A DNA stretch of 64,000 nucleotides, taken from NCBI RefSeq assembly GCF_004340685.1, contig NZ_SLUN01000001.1:1-64000 (forward strand), read 5' to 3'. The notes below the pieces were generated by a model. It was not told where the DNA came from. It did not search any database and was given only the letters and a program-made list of their open reading frames with translations. This document shows, in pieces, positions 32,728 to 41,513 of this stretch. The translations under genes were made by a program, and so were the position numbers. The stretch comes from Hydrogenispora ethanolica (GTDB lineage Bacteria; Bacillota; UBA4882; UBA8346). The stretch's first letter is position 1. Each line of letters opens with the position of its first letter.

Positions 32728-34110
32728 TCACTCCAGGACGGGGATGCCGTAGGGGCCGTCCGCCAGATAGGCGATGGAGAGCGGTTCCCGGCCCGCCCGC
32801 TCCGCCGCCCGCAGCTGATGCGCGACCGCCAGCTCGACCACCCGGGCCGCGGCCGCCGGATCGCCCCGGTAGCGCTCCGCCTCCGGCAGGAAAAGATTGC
32901 CGTCGGTTCCGGGCAGGTATTCGTAGTCCGCGGCCGTCAGCTGCGGACTGTAATAGATGAAATGTTCCGGCGGGATCTTGGCCAGTAGCTTGGTCCACAT
33001 CTGGACCTGCCATTGCTCGGGGATGAAGGTCCAGTCCGGCGAAAGGATCAGCCGGTTGAAGCGCTCGGCCCCGATCTGGCGCAGCAGGTGCAGCACCGTC
33101 CGGTAGCGGGCGCTGCCCACCGGATCCGTGTCGCAGTTGTCGGCGATCAGGATCAGGCTCCCGCCCGGCTTCAGGATCCGGCTGGCGGCGACCCCGGCCT
33201 TGGCCGCCTGGTAATGGTTGATCCCGACGAAGCCGGCGTGGGTGACCACCAGGTCGTACTCCCGGGCCACGGGGATGGCGACGTATTTCCGGACCTGCTC
33301 CGCCGCGCGGAGATGGGCCTGCTCCAGCTCGCCGGCGAAGACGCCGGTGAGGCGGAACTGGTGGTCCAGGGTGACGTTGACGATATAGTCGGCCCCGGCT
33401 TTCCTGGCCACCTCCAGCGCCTCCTCGTGGCAGGGGTTCCCCGCCAGGCTGAGATCGCAGGCCAGCGGCGAGGCCAGCATCGGCGCGCTATGAAAGACGT
33501 AGGTGCTCTCCTCGCCGATCAGGCCGGGGCAGACCGACTTGCGGCCGCCGGAGAATCCGGCCATGAAGTGGCTCTCCACCAGCCCGGTCAGGATCTTCAG
33601 ATCGGCCCGCAGATACTCGCGGTTGATGTAGATCCGGCTGCCGCGCCGGGTCTCGCCCAGATACTCCAGGGACTCCCGGTCGAAACAGTCGTGGTTCACC
33701 ACCGGGATCCCGGCCTCAAAGACCCGCGGATCCAGCATGGCCCGCAGCTCATCCGGATTCAGGCTGCGGTGGGTGCCGTTGGCGACGATCACCACGATCC
33801 GTTCCGCCGCGACGCCCCGGTCCAATAGGTTGCGGAGGATCGGCCAGAGGATCCCGGCTTCGCCCCGGTAGGGCACGGGCCGGGTATTGTCGGAGACCAC
33901 CACCGCCGCGCGGAGATCGGGCTTCGCCTCCAGTTTCTGCCGGATCAGCCGATCCAGGCCCGGCGCGCCGCTGGAATGCTCCAAAGCCGCCGCGACGGCT
34001 GCGGCCGGATCGGCCAGCGGCTCCGGCGTGGCCATGGCCAAAACCTCGGTCCGGTCGGGCAGCGGGACGGCGATCCGTTCCGCGCCCAATTTCATACTGA
34101 CATGTTTCAT
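32728..34110 (-). CDS. LarA-family nickel-pincer racemase/epimerase
   Basis: The 460-residue product belongs to the lactate racemase superfamily, which uses a covalently bound nickel-pincer nucleotide. Visible hallmarks are DNTRP (74-78), His114 (GTHRS), His181 (ESHFMAGFSGG), the cofactor-binding Lys191 (GGRKS) and the nickel-ligand His207. Spacing equals L. plantarum LarA (H108, H174, K184, H200). Substrates of the family include lactate, malate, gluconate and other 2-hydroxy acids, so the symbol reflects family only. Cofactor genes larB, larC and larE are not in the window. Confidence 0.87.
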   Translation of the reverse strand: MKHVSMKLGAERIAVPLPDRTEVLAMATPEPLADPAAAVAAALEHSSGAPGLDRLIRQKLEAKPDLRAAVVVSDNTRPVPYRGEAGILWPILRNLLDRGVAAERIVVIVANGTHRSLNPDELRAMLDPRVFEAGIPVVNHDCFDRESLEYLGETRRGSRIYINREYLRADLKILTGLVESHFMAGFSGGRKSVCPGLIGEESTYVFHSAPMLASPLACDLSLAGNPCHEEALEVARKAGADYIVNVTLDHQFRLTGVFAGELEQAHLRAAEQVRKYVAIPVAREYDLVVTHAGFVGINHYQAAKAGVAASRILKPGGSLILIADNCDTDPVGSARYRTVLHLLRQIGAERFNRLILSPDWTFIPEQWQVQMWTKLLAKIPPEHFIYYSPQLTAADYEYLPGTDGNLFLPEAERYRGDPAAAARVVELAVAHQLRAAERAGREPLSIAYLADGPYGIPVLE

Positions 34111-34485
34111 TGCTGCTCATCCTTTCTTGGGGCGATTTGCACGTTTTCAACCGGCTTCGCTCCCAAACCGCTCGATCCATCCGGGCCGCACACCGCGAAA
34201 ACAGGATCCAAGCTTCCCGAGCCGTCCCATGCCAAACTCGTTCCGGGGAAGAAACAGCCGCTCCGCTCTCCGTTTCCCTCTCATTATACGGCGTCCGTCC
34301 GGACAAAACAACTCGGAACCTGTCCCGGCCCGCCGCTTCTCCTGGCATAAATCGGCCCCGGGGCAAATAAGCTATAGAGGTCCAGCGTTGTCCATGACCT
34401 CAACGGGCCATTCGGACGGCGCTCCGGAGTCTTCCGACCGCCGGGCGTCCGGGCCATGCCATACCCTTTTCGGAGGTTCGCGTCC
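34111..34485. other. divergent spacer between racemase and small membrane protein genes
   Basis: 375 bp with no convincing gene. Promoters for both flanking genes must lie here but no consensus pair stands out. AAAGGATG precedes the racemase ATG, and GGAGG precedes 34486 by 9 bases. Confidence 0.35.
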
Positions 34486-34929
34486 ATGCCCTACCATCTC
34501 AGCTATATTCAGCGCAAAAAAACCGAGAAGCTGCTGGAGCTCAAAGCCAGGCTCGATCCGAAACCGCACCTGAAATATATCGCCGTGGCCGGGGTTCTGG
34601 GGCTGTACATCTGTTGGTTCAACGAACGCTATTTCTTCTACCTCTACCATTTGATGCTGAAAACCCCTTTTATCCTGGCGGCGCCGCTGCACACCCCGCA
34701 ATTCATGGCGATCGTGGATGGGGTCGCCTTCCTGGCCTTCCTGATCTTCACGGTGATCGCCTACTACCGGTCCAAGGACTATCAACGGCTGAAGCAGGAG
34801 TTCGAAAGCTTGCGCCGGAACCTGGTGCAGGCGATCGACGCCGATTTCTGCCAGTGCAAAACCGCATGCGACTGCAAGGACGAATACGTCCAAGACATGG
34901 AGCGACAGGGGATTAACCTGTTCTATTGA
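34486..34929 (+). CDS. small two-helix membrane protein with Cys-rich tail, unknown function
   Basis: The 147-residue product has two membrane segments (about 30-45 and 78-95), a coiled, charged stretch and then a C-terminal Cys cluster CQCKTACDCK. The cluster has four Cys in ten residues, as could bind a metal or iron-sulfur centre. ATG 34486 is preferred over 34456 because GGAGG is 9 bases upstream. I do not recognise a family. It is the only plus-strand gene between two minus-strand blocks. Confidence 0.7.
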   Translation: MPYHLSYIQRKKTEKLLELKARLDPKPHLKYIAVAGVLGLYICWFNERYFFYLYHLMLKTPFILAAPLHTPQFMAIVDGVAFLAFLIFTVIAYYRSKDYQRLKQEFESLRRNLVQAIDADFCQCKTACDCKDEYVQDMERQGINLFY

Positions 34930-34943
34930 CGCCGCCTCCGGCC

Positions 34944-37043
34944 CTATCCCTTCCCGGGGCCGGCGGCGGCGCCGGGCAGTCCGGGCGAGCCGGCCGCGCC
35001 GCACGGAGGCTCGCCCCGGTACATTTCCCGGTAGGCCGCGACCATTTGGGGATCCGAAAATTGCCGGCCCGCCAGGGATCGCCCCGCTTCTCCCATGCGT
35101 TTCCGGAGCGCGGCGTCGTCCAGCAGCTCCTCGACATAGGCCGCGGCGGTTTCCAGCTGATCGTCCCCGACCAGATAGCCGGTCGCCCCGTGCCGCACCA
35201 ATTCGGGGAGCCCTCCCACCCGGCTGGCGACCACCGGCTTGCCGGCCAGCATCGCCTCGATCACCATCAGGGGCAGCGCTTCCCAGCGCGAAAAGAGCAG
35301 GGCGATGTCAAAGTCGTTCAGCAATTCCCGGGCATCGTGGCGGGTCCCCAGCAGCAGCACGACCGCTTCCAAACCGCAGCGCCGGATCTCCCGCCGGCAC
35401 TCCTCTTGCAGCGGCCCGTCGCCGATGATCACCAGGCGGAACTCCCGGCCCCGCTCCCGCAGCAACCGGGCGAGCCGCACCGGGGCCAGGGGTTCTTTCT
35501 GCTCCGCCAGGCGGAGGATGGTCCCCAGGACCGGCGTCGCCGCGCCGATGCCCAGCTCCCGCCGGAGCTTGCCCCGGGCCGCGGGCGCTTCGGCCAACCC
35601 GTTATGAATCACCCGGCTTTTCCGGGGATCCAGCCAGTGATGCCGCAGCCCCTGCTGGAGGGTGGCTTCGGAGACGCAGGCCACCGCGGCGCAGAGCGAA
35701 TTGGCCAGCCTGACCAGCAGGCCCAAACCGGCCCGGACCACCCGGCCCTGGGTTTCCTGGATCCCCCAGCCGTGCACCGAGAAGCAGCTGCGTTTCACGC
35801 CGGCGGCAAAAGCGGCGATGGGGCCCAGGATGCCCATCTTGGAGCTGTGGAAGTGGGCCACGTCATATTTTCCGGCCCGGCAGAGGCGCCACAGCCGGAA
35901 AAGGGTCCGCAGATCATTCCAGGGCGCTATCTCCCGCCGCAGCGACGGCAGGAGGACGACGCGGACCGGCGTCCGGCGCGCCGCGTTCAATTGGGCGATC
36001 CACTGCAGCAGTTCGCCGCCGGGAGCGGTCGCCACGGTCGTCTCGTACTCATCCTCCCCCAGGGACTTGAGCAATTCGAAGACGACTTTTTGGGCGCCTC
36101 CCAGCTCCGACAGGGTGACCCCCATCAAGAGCCGGCAGCGGCGCGGCGCGGGGCCGGCCCCCGCGGCTTGAGGCCGCGCCGGACGGTGCAGCAGGCGCCA
36201 GGTCCATTGCCGCAGCCATTCCTCGCCGATCAGCCATCCTTTCAGCTTGGCGACGAATAACCACCGGCCATCGCTGTTTTGGATGGGAACCCGTTTCAGC
36301 CGGACCCGGTCTTCCGGCCGGATGGTCCGGGCAACGCGGCGGCCGGTGGAGATCAGCACGCCGGTCTGGTAATGCGCTCCCACCCACCGTTCCGCCGGGC
36401 CGTCGGAGATGCCGCGGGGGTAGGCGAAGTGGCGGACCGGCTGCTTCAGGCGTTGCTCCAGCAGCCGGCGGGACCCGGCCACTTCCCGGTCCAGGGCCGC
36501 CTCGTCCAGCCCGGCCAGATCGATATGGTCGAGGGTGTGCGATCCGAAGCTCACCAGCCCGGTGGCAGCCAACTGGCGCAGGCGCTCCCAGCCCAGCAAC
36601 GGGCTCTCCCCGCTGTCGCGGTCCCAGGGGAATACCCGGCCGGTCCCGATCCATCCGGGCACCAGGTACAGGGTGGACGGGTAACCGAGCGCTTCCAGGA
36701 GCGGCCGGGCGTTCTGATCATAGTCGGCGTAACCGTCGTCAAAGGTCAAGACCACGGATTTGCCGCGGACCGTCCCGGCCCGCAGCATCTCCCAGGCCCG
36801 GTCCAGCGGGATCACGGCATAATGATGCCGCCGCAGGTAATCCAGGTGCCAGGCGAAATCGGCCGGGGTGACGGCCAGCTCTTTGCCGACCCCCGCGCAC
36901 ACCCGGTGGTACATCAGAATGATCACTTCGTCGCGCCGCGGCCATACCGTCCGGATCACCCAACCCAGCGGGAGCAAGAGATATTTGGCGGCCTTTTTGA
37001 GCCCGATCATTCCCCGCATCATCATCCCACCCTTTAGCAGCAT
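34944..37043 (-). CDS. polysaccharide deacetylase fused to GT4 glycosyltransferase
   Basis: The 699-residue fusion has a NodB-type deacetylase domain at about residues 40-260, with MYHRV, the metal/catalytic TFDDG (100-104) and SHTLDH (168-173). After a basic linker a GT4 domain (about 305-680) carries 'SELGGAQKV' and the nucleotide-sugar region 'FSRWEALPLMVIEAMLAGKP' (20 residues). It probably deacetylates and extends the same polysaccharide. Several ATGs lie near the start (37043, 37025, 37022), so the exact N-terminus is uncertain. It is the last gene of the exopolysaccharide block. Confidence 0.88.
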   Translation of the reverse strand: MLLKGGMMMRGMIGLKKAAKYLLLPLGWVIRTVWPRRDEVIILMYHRVCAGVGKELAVTPADFAWHLDYLRRHHYAVIPLDRAWEMLRAGTVRGKSVVLTFDDGYADYDQNARPLLEALGYPSTLYLVPGWIGTGRVFPWDRDSGESPLLGWERLRQLAATGLVSFGSHTLDHIDLAGLDEAALDREVAGSRRLLEQRLKQPVRHFAYPRGISDGPAERWVGAHYQTGVLISTGRRVARTIRPEDRVRLKRVPIQNSDGRWLFVAKLKGWLIGEEWLRQWTWRLLHRPARPQAAGAGPAPRRCRLLMGVTLSELGGAQKVVFELLKSLGEDEYETTVATAPGGELLQWIAQLNAARRTPVRVVLLPSLRREIAPWNDLRTLFRLWRLCRAGKYDVAHFHSSKMGILGPIAAFAAGVKRSCFSVHGWGIQETQGRVVRAGLGLLVRLANSLCAAVACVSEATLQQGLRHHWLDPRKSRVIHNGLAEAPAARGKLRRELGIGAATPVLGTILRLAEQKEPLAPVRLARLLRERGREFRLVIIGDGPLQEECRREIRRCGLEAVVLLLGTRHDARELLNDFDIALLFSRWEALPLMVIEAMLAGKPVVASRVGGLPELVRHGATGYLVGDDQLETAAAYVEELLDDAALRKRMGEAGRSLAGRQFSDPQMVAAYREMYRGEPPCGAAGSPGLPGAAAGPGKG

Positions 37044-37054
37044 AGTTTATCCAG

Positions 37055-37092
37055 CGCTTTTTAGGGTCTTTCAAGGTCCTTTCGCCTTGTAG
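37055..37092. repeat. dispersed 37-bp repeat at a gene 3' end, copy 1
   Basis: TTTTTAGGG-t-CTTTCAAGG followed by TCCTTTCGCCTTGTAG. The same string with one indel and one substitution is at 50382-50418. Here it encodes the last ~10 codons and the stop of the upstream glycosyltransferase. Confidence 0.7.
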
Positions 37093-38164
37093 GCATCGCC
37101 CGGGCCGGCTTGGACAGCGCGTCCTGATACAGTTGCAGAATGGCCCCGGCATAGTCCGGCGGGACGAAACTTTGCGCCCGCGCCCGGTAGGCGGCATGCT
37201 CCTGCATGACCCGGGCCGCTTGGCGGTAAAGGTCGTCCGGATCCCGCGACCGGAACAGCAGCGTTCCCGGAGGCCGTTGGGCGGCGTCGCTGGCGAGGGC
37301 CGGCACCCGGAAGAAAAGGGCCTCGGCCAAGGAGAGCGAGTAGCCGTCGGTATTGGTCGGTCTGATGAACAGCTGGCTTTTTTGAATGAGCGGGTAAAAC
37401 TCGGCGCCGCCTTGCATCAGCAGGAAATCATCCCCGATTCCCAGGGCGGCGATGCGTTCCCGCAGCCGCCGGAGATAGCCTGCCTCTCTCACCTCGGCCA
37501 GGCCGAAGAGGCAGCCCACCCCCAGCCCGGGATGCTCCCGCCGCAGCCGCGCCGTCAGCTCAATGCAGAGATCCACGCCGTACAGATCGGCGCCGTCATG
37601 GAAGCGCAACGCCGAGGCATTGGCGGAAATCATGAAGGGATGCCGGGCCAGGAAGTCTCCGATCTCCGGCGCGGGCGGCGGCTGTGGCCCGGCCGGCCGG
37701 GGCGGGATGAAGGCCGGAATCTCGTGAATGGCGGCCGTCACCCCCTGGGCGGCGAGGTAGGCGCCATCGCCCGGCCGGACGCAGAGAATGGCGTCAAAAC
37801 TGTTCAGGGCGCGGCGCAGCGCCCGGTCGCCGGCGCCGCAGATCCGCCGCGCTTCGCCATGGAGAGTCAGAAATTTGGAGCGGTCCCGGCAGAACGCCGC
37901 GTTGCAGTATCCGATATAGATCCTGCTGCGCCGGGTGTAGAGATGATAATGGATCAACCGGACATCCTTGCGCAGCAGCAATTGCCACGGCGCCCGGCGA
38001 ATAGCCGTGGCCAGGACACCGGGCGGGAGGTCCGCCGCGGGCGCGGCGCCGATGTCCCAGACCTGATTGGCGACGCCCGCCCGGTCCAGATAATCTTTCA
38101 TCCGTTTCACGTATACCGATACGCCGCCCAAAGGGCCGGGAAAGGGCCCGACTTGAACGATCAT
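37061..38164 (-). CDS. glycosyltransferase, GT4-like
   Basis: The 367-residue GT-B type protein has an N-terminal 'GPLGGVSVYVKR' glycine loop and C-terminal 'RPTNTDGYSLSLAEALFF', the donor-site E-x7-E region of GT4 enzymes. Its ATG overlaps the lyase gene stop by 4 bases. The C-terminal tail (RRKDLERP) is encoded by a dispersed repeat and may be a recent replacement of the native end. The sugar specificity is unknown. Confidence 0.88.
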   Translation of the reverse strand: MIVQVGPFPGPLGGVSVYVKRMKDYLDRAGVANQVWDIGAAPAADLPPGVLATAIRRAPWQLLLRKDVRLIHYHLYTRRSRIYIGYCNAAFCRDRSKFLTLHGEARRICGAGDRALRRALNSFDAILCVRPGDGAYLAAQGVTAAIHEIPAFIPPRPAGPQPPPAPEIGDFLARHPFMISANASALRFHDGADLYGVDLCIELTARLRREHPGLGVGCLFGLAEVREAGYLRRLRERIAALGIGDDFLLMQGGAEFYPLIQKSQLFIRPTNTDGYSLSLAEALFFRVPALASDAAQRPPGTLLFRSRDPDDLYRQAARVMQEHAAYRARAQSFVPPDYAGAILQLYQDALSKPARAMPTRRKDLERP

Positions 38165-40212
38165 CCCAATTCACCCCTTCTCGCCAGGAGTTCCCTTTCG
38201 CAAGCGCAGGATTCCCGCGCCCGCCGCGCCAGGGTGAAACGGAGCGTCAGCCGGTACTGTTCCGGGCTGAGGCTGCGGACGGTCAAGCGCCGGGTCGGGA
38301 CGATGGCGCCATAGGAGGTGGCCAGCCAGCCCTGGCCGACGGCCGCGGCGGCGTTCATCCCGCCGCCGATCCGCACCGCCACGCCGTCCCTGGCCAGCTC
38401 AATTTCGGACCCCTCCACCCGGGCGGAGACCCCCGGCGCCAACGTGAAGTTCAAATGCCAGTTCCCCCGCCCGGGCTTGCCGAAGAGCTGATCGTCCAAG
38501 GTGATGCCGTCCCGCGTCAGATGGACGCTGCGCCGGTGAATCAGGCCGGCGCTGCTCCGATAGCCGCGATGCTGTCCGCAAAAATAATCGGACCGGAAGG
38601 CCAGGCATTCGCCGTGGCTCTCCTCTTCCATGGCGAACAGCTCCCCGGGATCGAAGCGGTTTTGCTCGCAGCCCGCGACGCACAAGGTATTATGAACCCC
38701 GGTGCTGCGGAAGAGGTTGCGCATCCGGTAGTCCGCCGAATACACATAGAGTCCGGGATCGACGATCAGATCCGTCCCCTGGACGTTCAGGACCAGGCTC
38801 AGCTGATCGTTATGGCTGTGCCCCCCCTCGCCGCGGCAGGACAGTTCCCCGCAGCGGATCAGGCAATAGACCCGTTCATTGCGGAGCAGATAATAACCGC
38901 CTTGCCGGAAGGCCTGCGAACCGAGGGGCAGCGGCTGAATGAAGGGCTGCCGCCAGGAGCCGGCGGCCCACAGCGCCGCTTCCCGGTGGCCGGCGCCGTA
39001 AAAACGCAACCGGTCGTCGTCGAAGAACTCCCCGGCGATCGCCAGCAGATCGCGGCAATCCCACCGGTTCCAGCCGGAATAATGGGTGAGGATGAGCAGC
39101 CGCCCGTCATCGGCATCGCCCACGCCGGGGATGGTCCCGTCGGGCTTGGTCAGCCGCATCAGAAACCCGGCCATCCTCCGCAGCCGTTTCATGAAAGCCT
39201 CCGAAAACTCGATCCCGTTCTTCCGGCACAAGATGGCCGTCAGCAGAAGGATCTCGGTGACCAGGCGGTGATAGGCCGTGGCGGTTTCGTAATCGGTGCC
39301 GTCGGGATTCACCTGGATGAACAGCTGCCGCTCCAGTTCCCGCACAGCGAAGGTCAGCCAGACTTTGGGGTTGTTCCCGGCGCGCTCGCCGCAGACATAA
39401 TGATCGCCGAAATAGATTCCGAGCCAGATCAGACCGGCCAGGTCGGCCAGATAGTGGTTGTTGTTGTACCGGGAGCGGTTCTCCAGGTGGGCCATGATAA
39501 ACCGGCCGTGCAGGTACAGCAGCTGGTGAAAGCGGCTCCAGAACACGCCGTCCAGCGCCGGGGCGTCCTTGAAAAAGGCGTAGCCCGCGATCCAGTTGAC
39601 GGCGCGGATCGCCGCCTCCATGGCGCAGGTCCAATTCACCGACAGCTCCACCGGATTTTGCTCCGCCCAGTCTTCGATCTGCCGGCGGAACTCGAGCGCG
39701 TACTTCGCCGCGCCGGTGAGCCAGTATGCCTTGCCCAGCGTAAAAAGATGCTGGAAGCGCGACAATTCCCAGACTACTTTGACATCGGCCGGACTGTCGG
39801 GATCGAGCAGCCGGATGCGTCCAAAATAATCGTTTTCCCAGCCATATCCGGTTTTAAAATCGACGTTCCAGGCGATCCGCTCTCCCAAGGAGCGATCCCC
39901 CGAACCCAGCAGGTTGAAAACATGGTCCACGATCCGGTCCGCCTCGGCGACCGGATAGGCATCGGCTCCCCACGCTTTGAGCAGCGTCAGATAACGGGAG
40001 CGTTCCCTGCCGTCCTCCTCCGGAAGGCAGCGGCATTTCGGAGTGAAATCTTCAAAATTGGCGGCGGCGATGGTCACCGGTCGCCGCCGGATCGTCCGGC
40101 TGCGCACTTGGGCGGCGATCGCCCGGTAAAGCGCGCCGGGTATTTTTTTCACCAGGAAAAGAAGCGGCGTCCGGCGCAACGTGCCGCAGAGCCTCGCGGC
40201 TGGATTGCCCAT
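38161..40212 (-). CDS. heparinase II/III-like polysaccharide lyase
   Basis: The 683-residue product has an (alpha/alpha) toroid N-terminal domain (about 60-380, with 'SRYNNNHYLAD') and a beta-sandwich domain with the heparinase II/III signature GGHSHNDQLS. No signal peptide is clear, though there is a hydrophobic N-terminus. Such proteins are often encoded in polysaccharide loci, where they trim or depolymerise uronate-containing chains. The adjacent nucleotide-sugar dehydrogenase would supply uronic acids. Confidence 0.87.
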   Translation of the reverse strand: MGNPAARLCGTLRRTPLLFLVKKIPGALYRAIAAQVRSRTIRRRPVTIAAANFEDFTPKCRCLPEEDGRERSRYLTLLKAWGADAYPVAEADRIVDHVFNLLGSGDRSLGERIAWNVDFKTGYGWENDYFGRIRLLDPDSPADVKVVWELSRFQHLFTLGKAYWLTGAAKYALEFRRQIEDWAEQNPVELSVNWTCAMEAAIRAVNWIAGYAFFKDAPALDGVFWSRFHQLLYLHGRFIMAHLENRSRYNNNHYLADLAGLIWLGIYFGDHYVCGERAGNNPKVWLTFAVRELERQLFIQVNPDGTDYETATAYHRLVTEILLLTAILCRKNGIEFSEAFMKRLRRMAGFLMRLTKPDGTIPGVGDADDGRLLILTHYSGWNRWDCRDLLAIAGEFFDDDRLRFYGAGHREAALWAAGSWRQPFIQPLPLGSQAFRQGGYYLLRNERVYCLIRCGELSCRGEGGHSHNDQLSLVLNVQGTDLIVDPGLYVYSADYRMRNLFRSTGVHNTLCVAGCEQNRFDPGELFAMEEESHGECLAFRSDYFCGQHRGYRSSAGLIHRRSVHLTRDGITLDDQLFGKPGRGNWHLNFTLAPGVSARVEGSEIELARDGVAVRIGGGMNAAAAVGQGWLATSYGAIVPTRRLTVRSLSPEQYRLTLRFTLARRARESCACERELLARRGELG

Positions 40213-41513
40213 GGCTTCACCTCCGGTAATTCCCGTCCTTGGTCGCGCTGCCGGTACAATGCAAACGCGCCGTAGAGCGCATAGAAAAAATAGACGTAGT
40301 TATAGAGCGTCGTCGATAAAAACAGGTTCCCCAGCAAAATGACTGCCACCGGGAAAGCATAGGGATTCGGAGCGCTTGCGCCGCGCGATTGGGCGTGCTG
40401 AAACAGTTGGTAAAGGATCAGGCCGATCATCAGCCACCCGGCCAGCCCCAGATCGGCGAAGATCTGGAGGTATTCGTTGTGCGCCACCAGATTGACTCCG
40501 GCGACCTCCTCCAGAACCATCTGAAAATTCAAAAAGCCCAAACCCAGAAAGACATTGGAGAATTTCAGCATCGAACGGAAATAGGCGTCGACGATAAACC
40601 CCCGGCCCCCGACGTCAAAATCATCGCCCGCGCCGAACCGGGCCTGGACCGCGCCCACAGCCTGTTCCAAACCGAAGCGCGCTTGCAATGGGAAATGGAC
40701 GACCAGCTGCAGGACGAGCGCGGCCAGCAGCGGCACCGCGAACCACAGGCCGAGATACTTGCGGGGATGCCTGGATTTTACCAGCCGGATCAGCCAATAG
40801 ACGGACAACACGCCGCTCAGCAGAACGCCCATCCGGGAAAAGGAGAGCAGTACGCCGATGATCCCCAGCCAACCGACGCCCGCGTTCAACCATGAAAAAC
40901 GGAGCATCAGAAACGAACTGATCGCCGCCAGATACAGCGCATAATAATTGGGATCTTGAAACGTTCCGGTGGCACGGTAATAATCCTCGGCCAGAATCAC
41001 TTTGGGTTCCATCCGGCTGAAGTCGAAGACCCCCAGGACCAGTCCAGGCTCGGCTCCAAACAGCGCTTGCCGCGCCACCACCGCCAGCTCGACCAGGATC
41101 AGCAGTCTGAAGATCTGGATGATTCTCCCGGTTTGAAGCTGCCGGTAATAGTACAGGACGCCGAAGATCAGGACAAAGCCCGATGTCAAAACCAGGAAAT
41201 AGGAATCCCGCTTCGGATTCAGCGCCGCCAGGTAGCGGCAGAAGATATAGATGTAGAGGAGCCCCAGGCTCAACGATACCGTCGCAAAGCGGGCCCGCTC
41301 ATCGTTTTTCCCCAAGGTCAGCAGGTCGTAACCCAGATAGAGAATTAACGGCGCCAGCACGCCGTAACTGATGACATGAAAGACCGTGATGCCGGTGCCG
41401 TTCAAAACGGCGCCGTCGAAGGGGTAGAGGATGAGATACAGGTACAGCAGATGGGCGCGGTTTTTATAACCGGCGATCATTCCCAATGCCGCGCAGAGCA
41501 GGTTGGTAAGCAA
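40149..41513 (-). CDS. O-antigen ligase/polymerase family (Wzy-like) membrane protein
   Basis: The ~454-residue integral membrane protein has about 10-11 helices and a large external loop containing 'HNEYLQIFADLGLAG', the conserved His motif of WaaL/Wzy-C proteins. It overlaps the downstream lyase gene by 64 bp. The TTG at 41513 (GAGGGG 7 bases upstream) is preferred; the frame reaches 41567. The likely role is polymerisation of the repeat unit after flipping. Confidence 0.87.
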   Translation of the reverse strand: MLTNLLCAALGMIAGYKNRAHLLYLYLILYPFDGAVLNGTGITVFHVISYGVLAPLILYLGYDLLTLGKNDERARFATVSLSLGLLYIYIFCRYLAALNPKRDSYFLVLTSGFVLIFGVLYYYRQLQTGRIIQIFRLLILVELAVVARQALFGAEPGLVLGVFDFSRMEPKVILAEDYYRATGTFQDPNYYALYLAAISSFLMLRFSWLNAGVGWLGIIGVLLSFSRMGVLLSGVLSVYWLIRLVKSRHPRKYLGLWFAVPLLAALVLQLVVHFPLQARFGLEQAVGAVQARFGAGDDFDVGGRGFIVDAYFRSMLKFSNVFLGLGFLNFQMVLEEVAGVNLVAHNEYLQIFADLGLAGWLMIGLILYQLFQHAQSRGASAPNPYAFPVAVILLGNLFLSTTLYNYVYFFYALYGAFALYRQRDQGRELPEVKPWAIQPRGSAARCAGRRFFSW

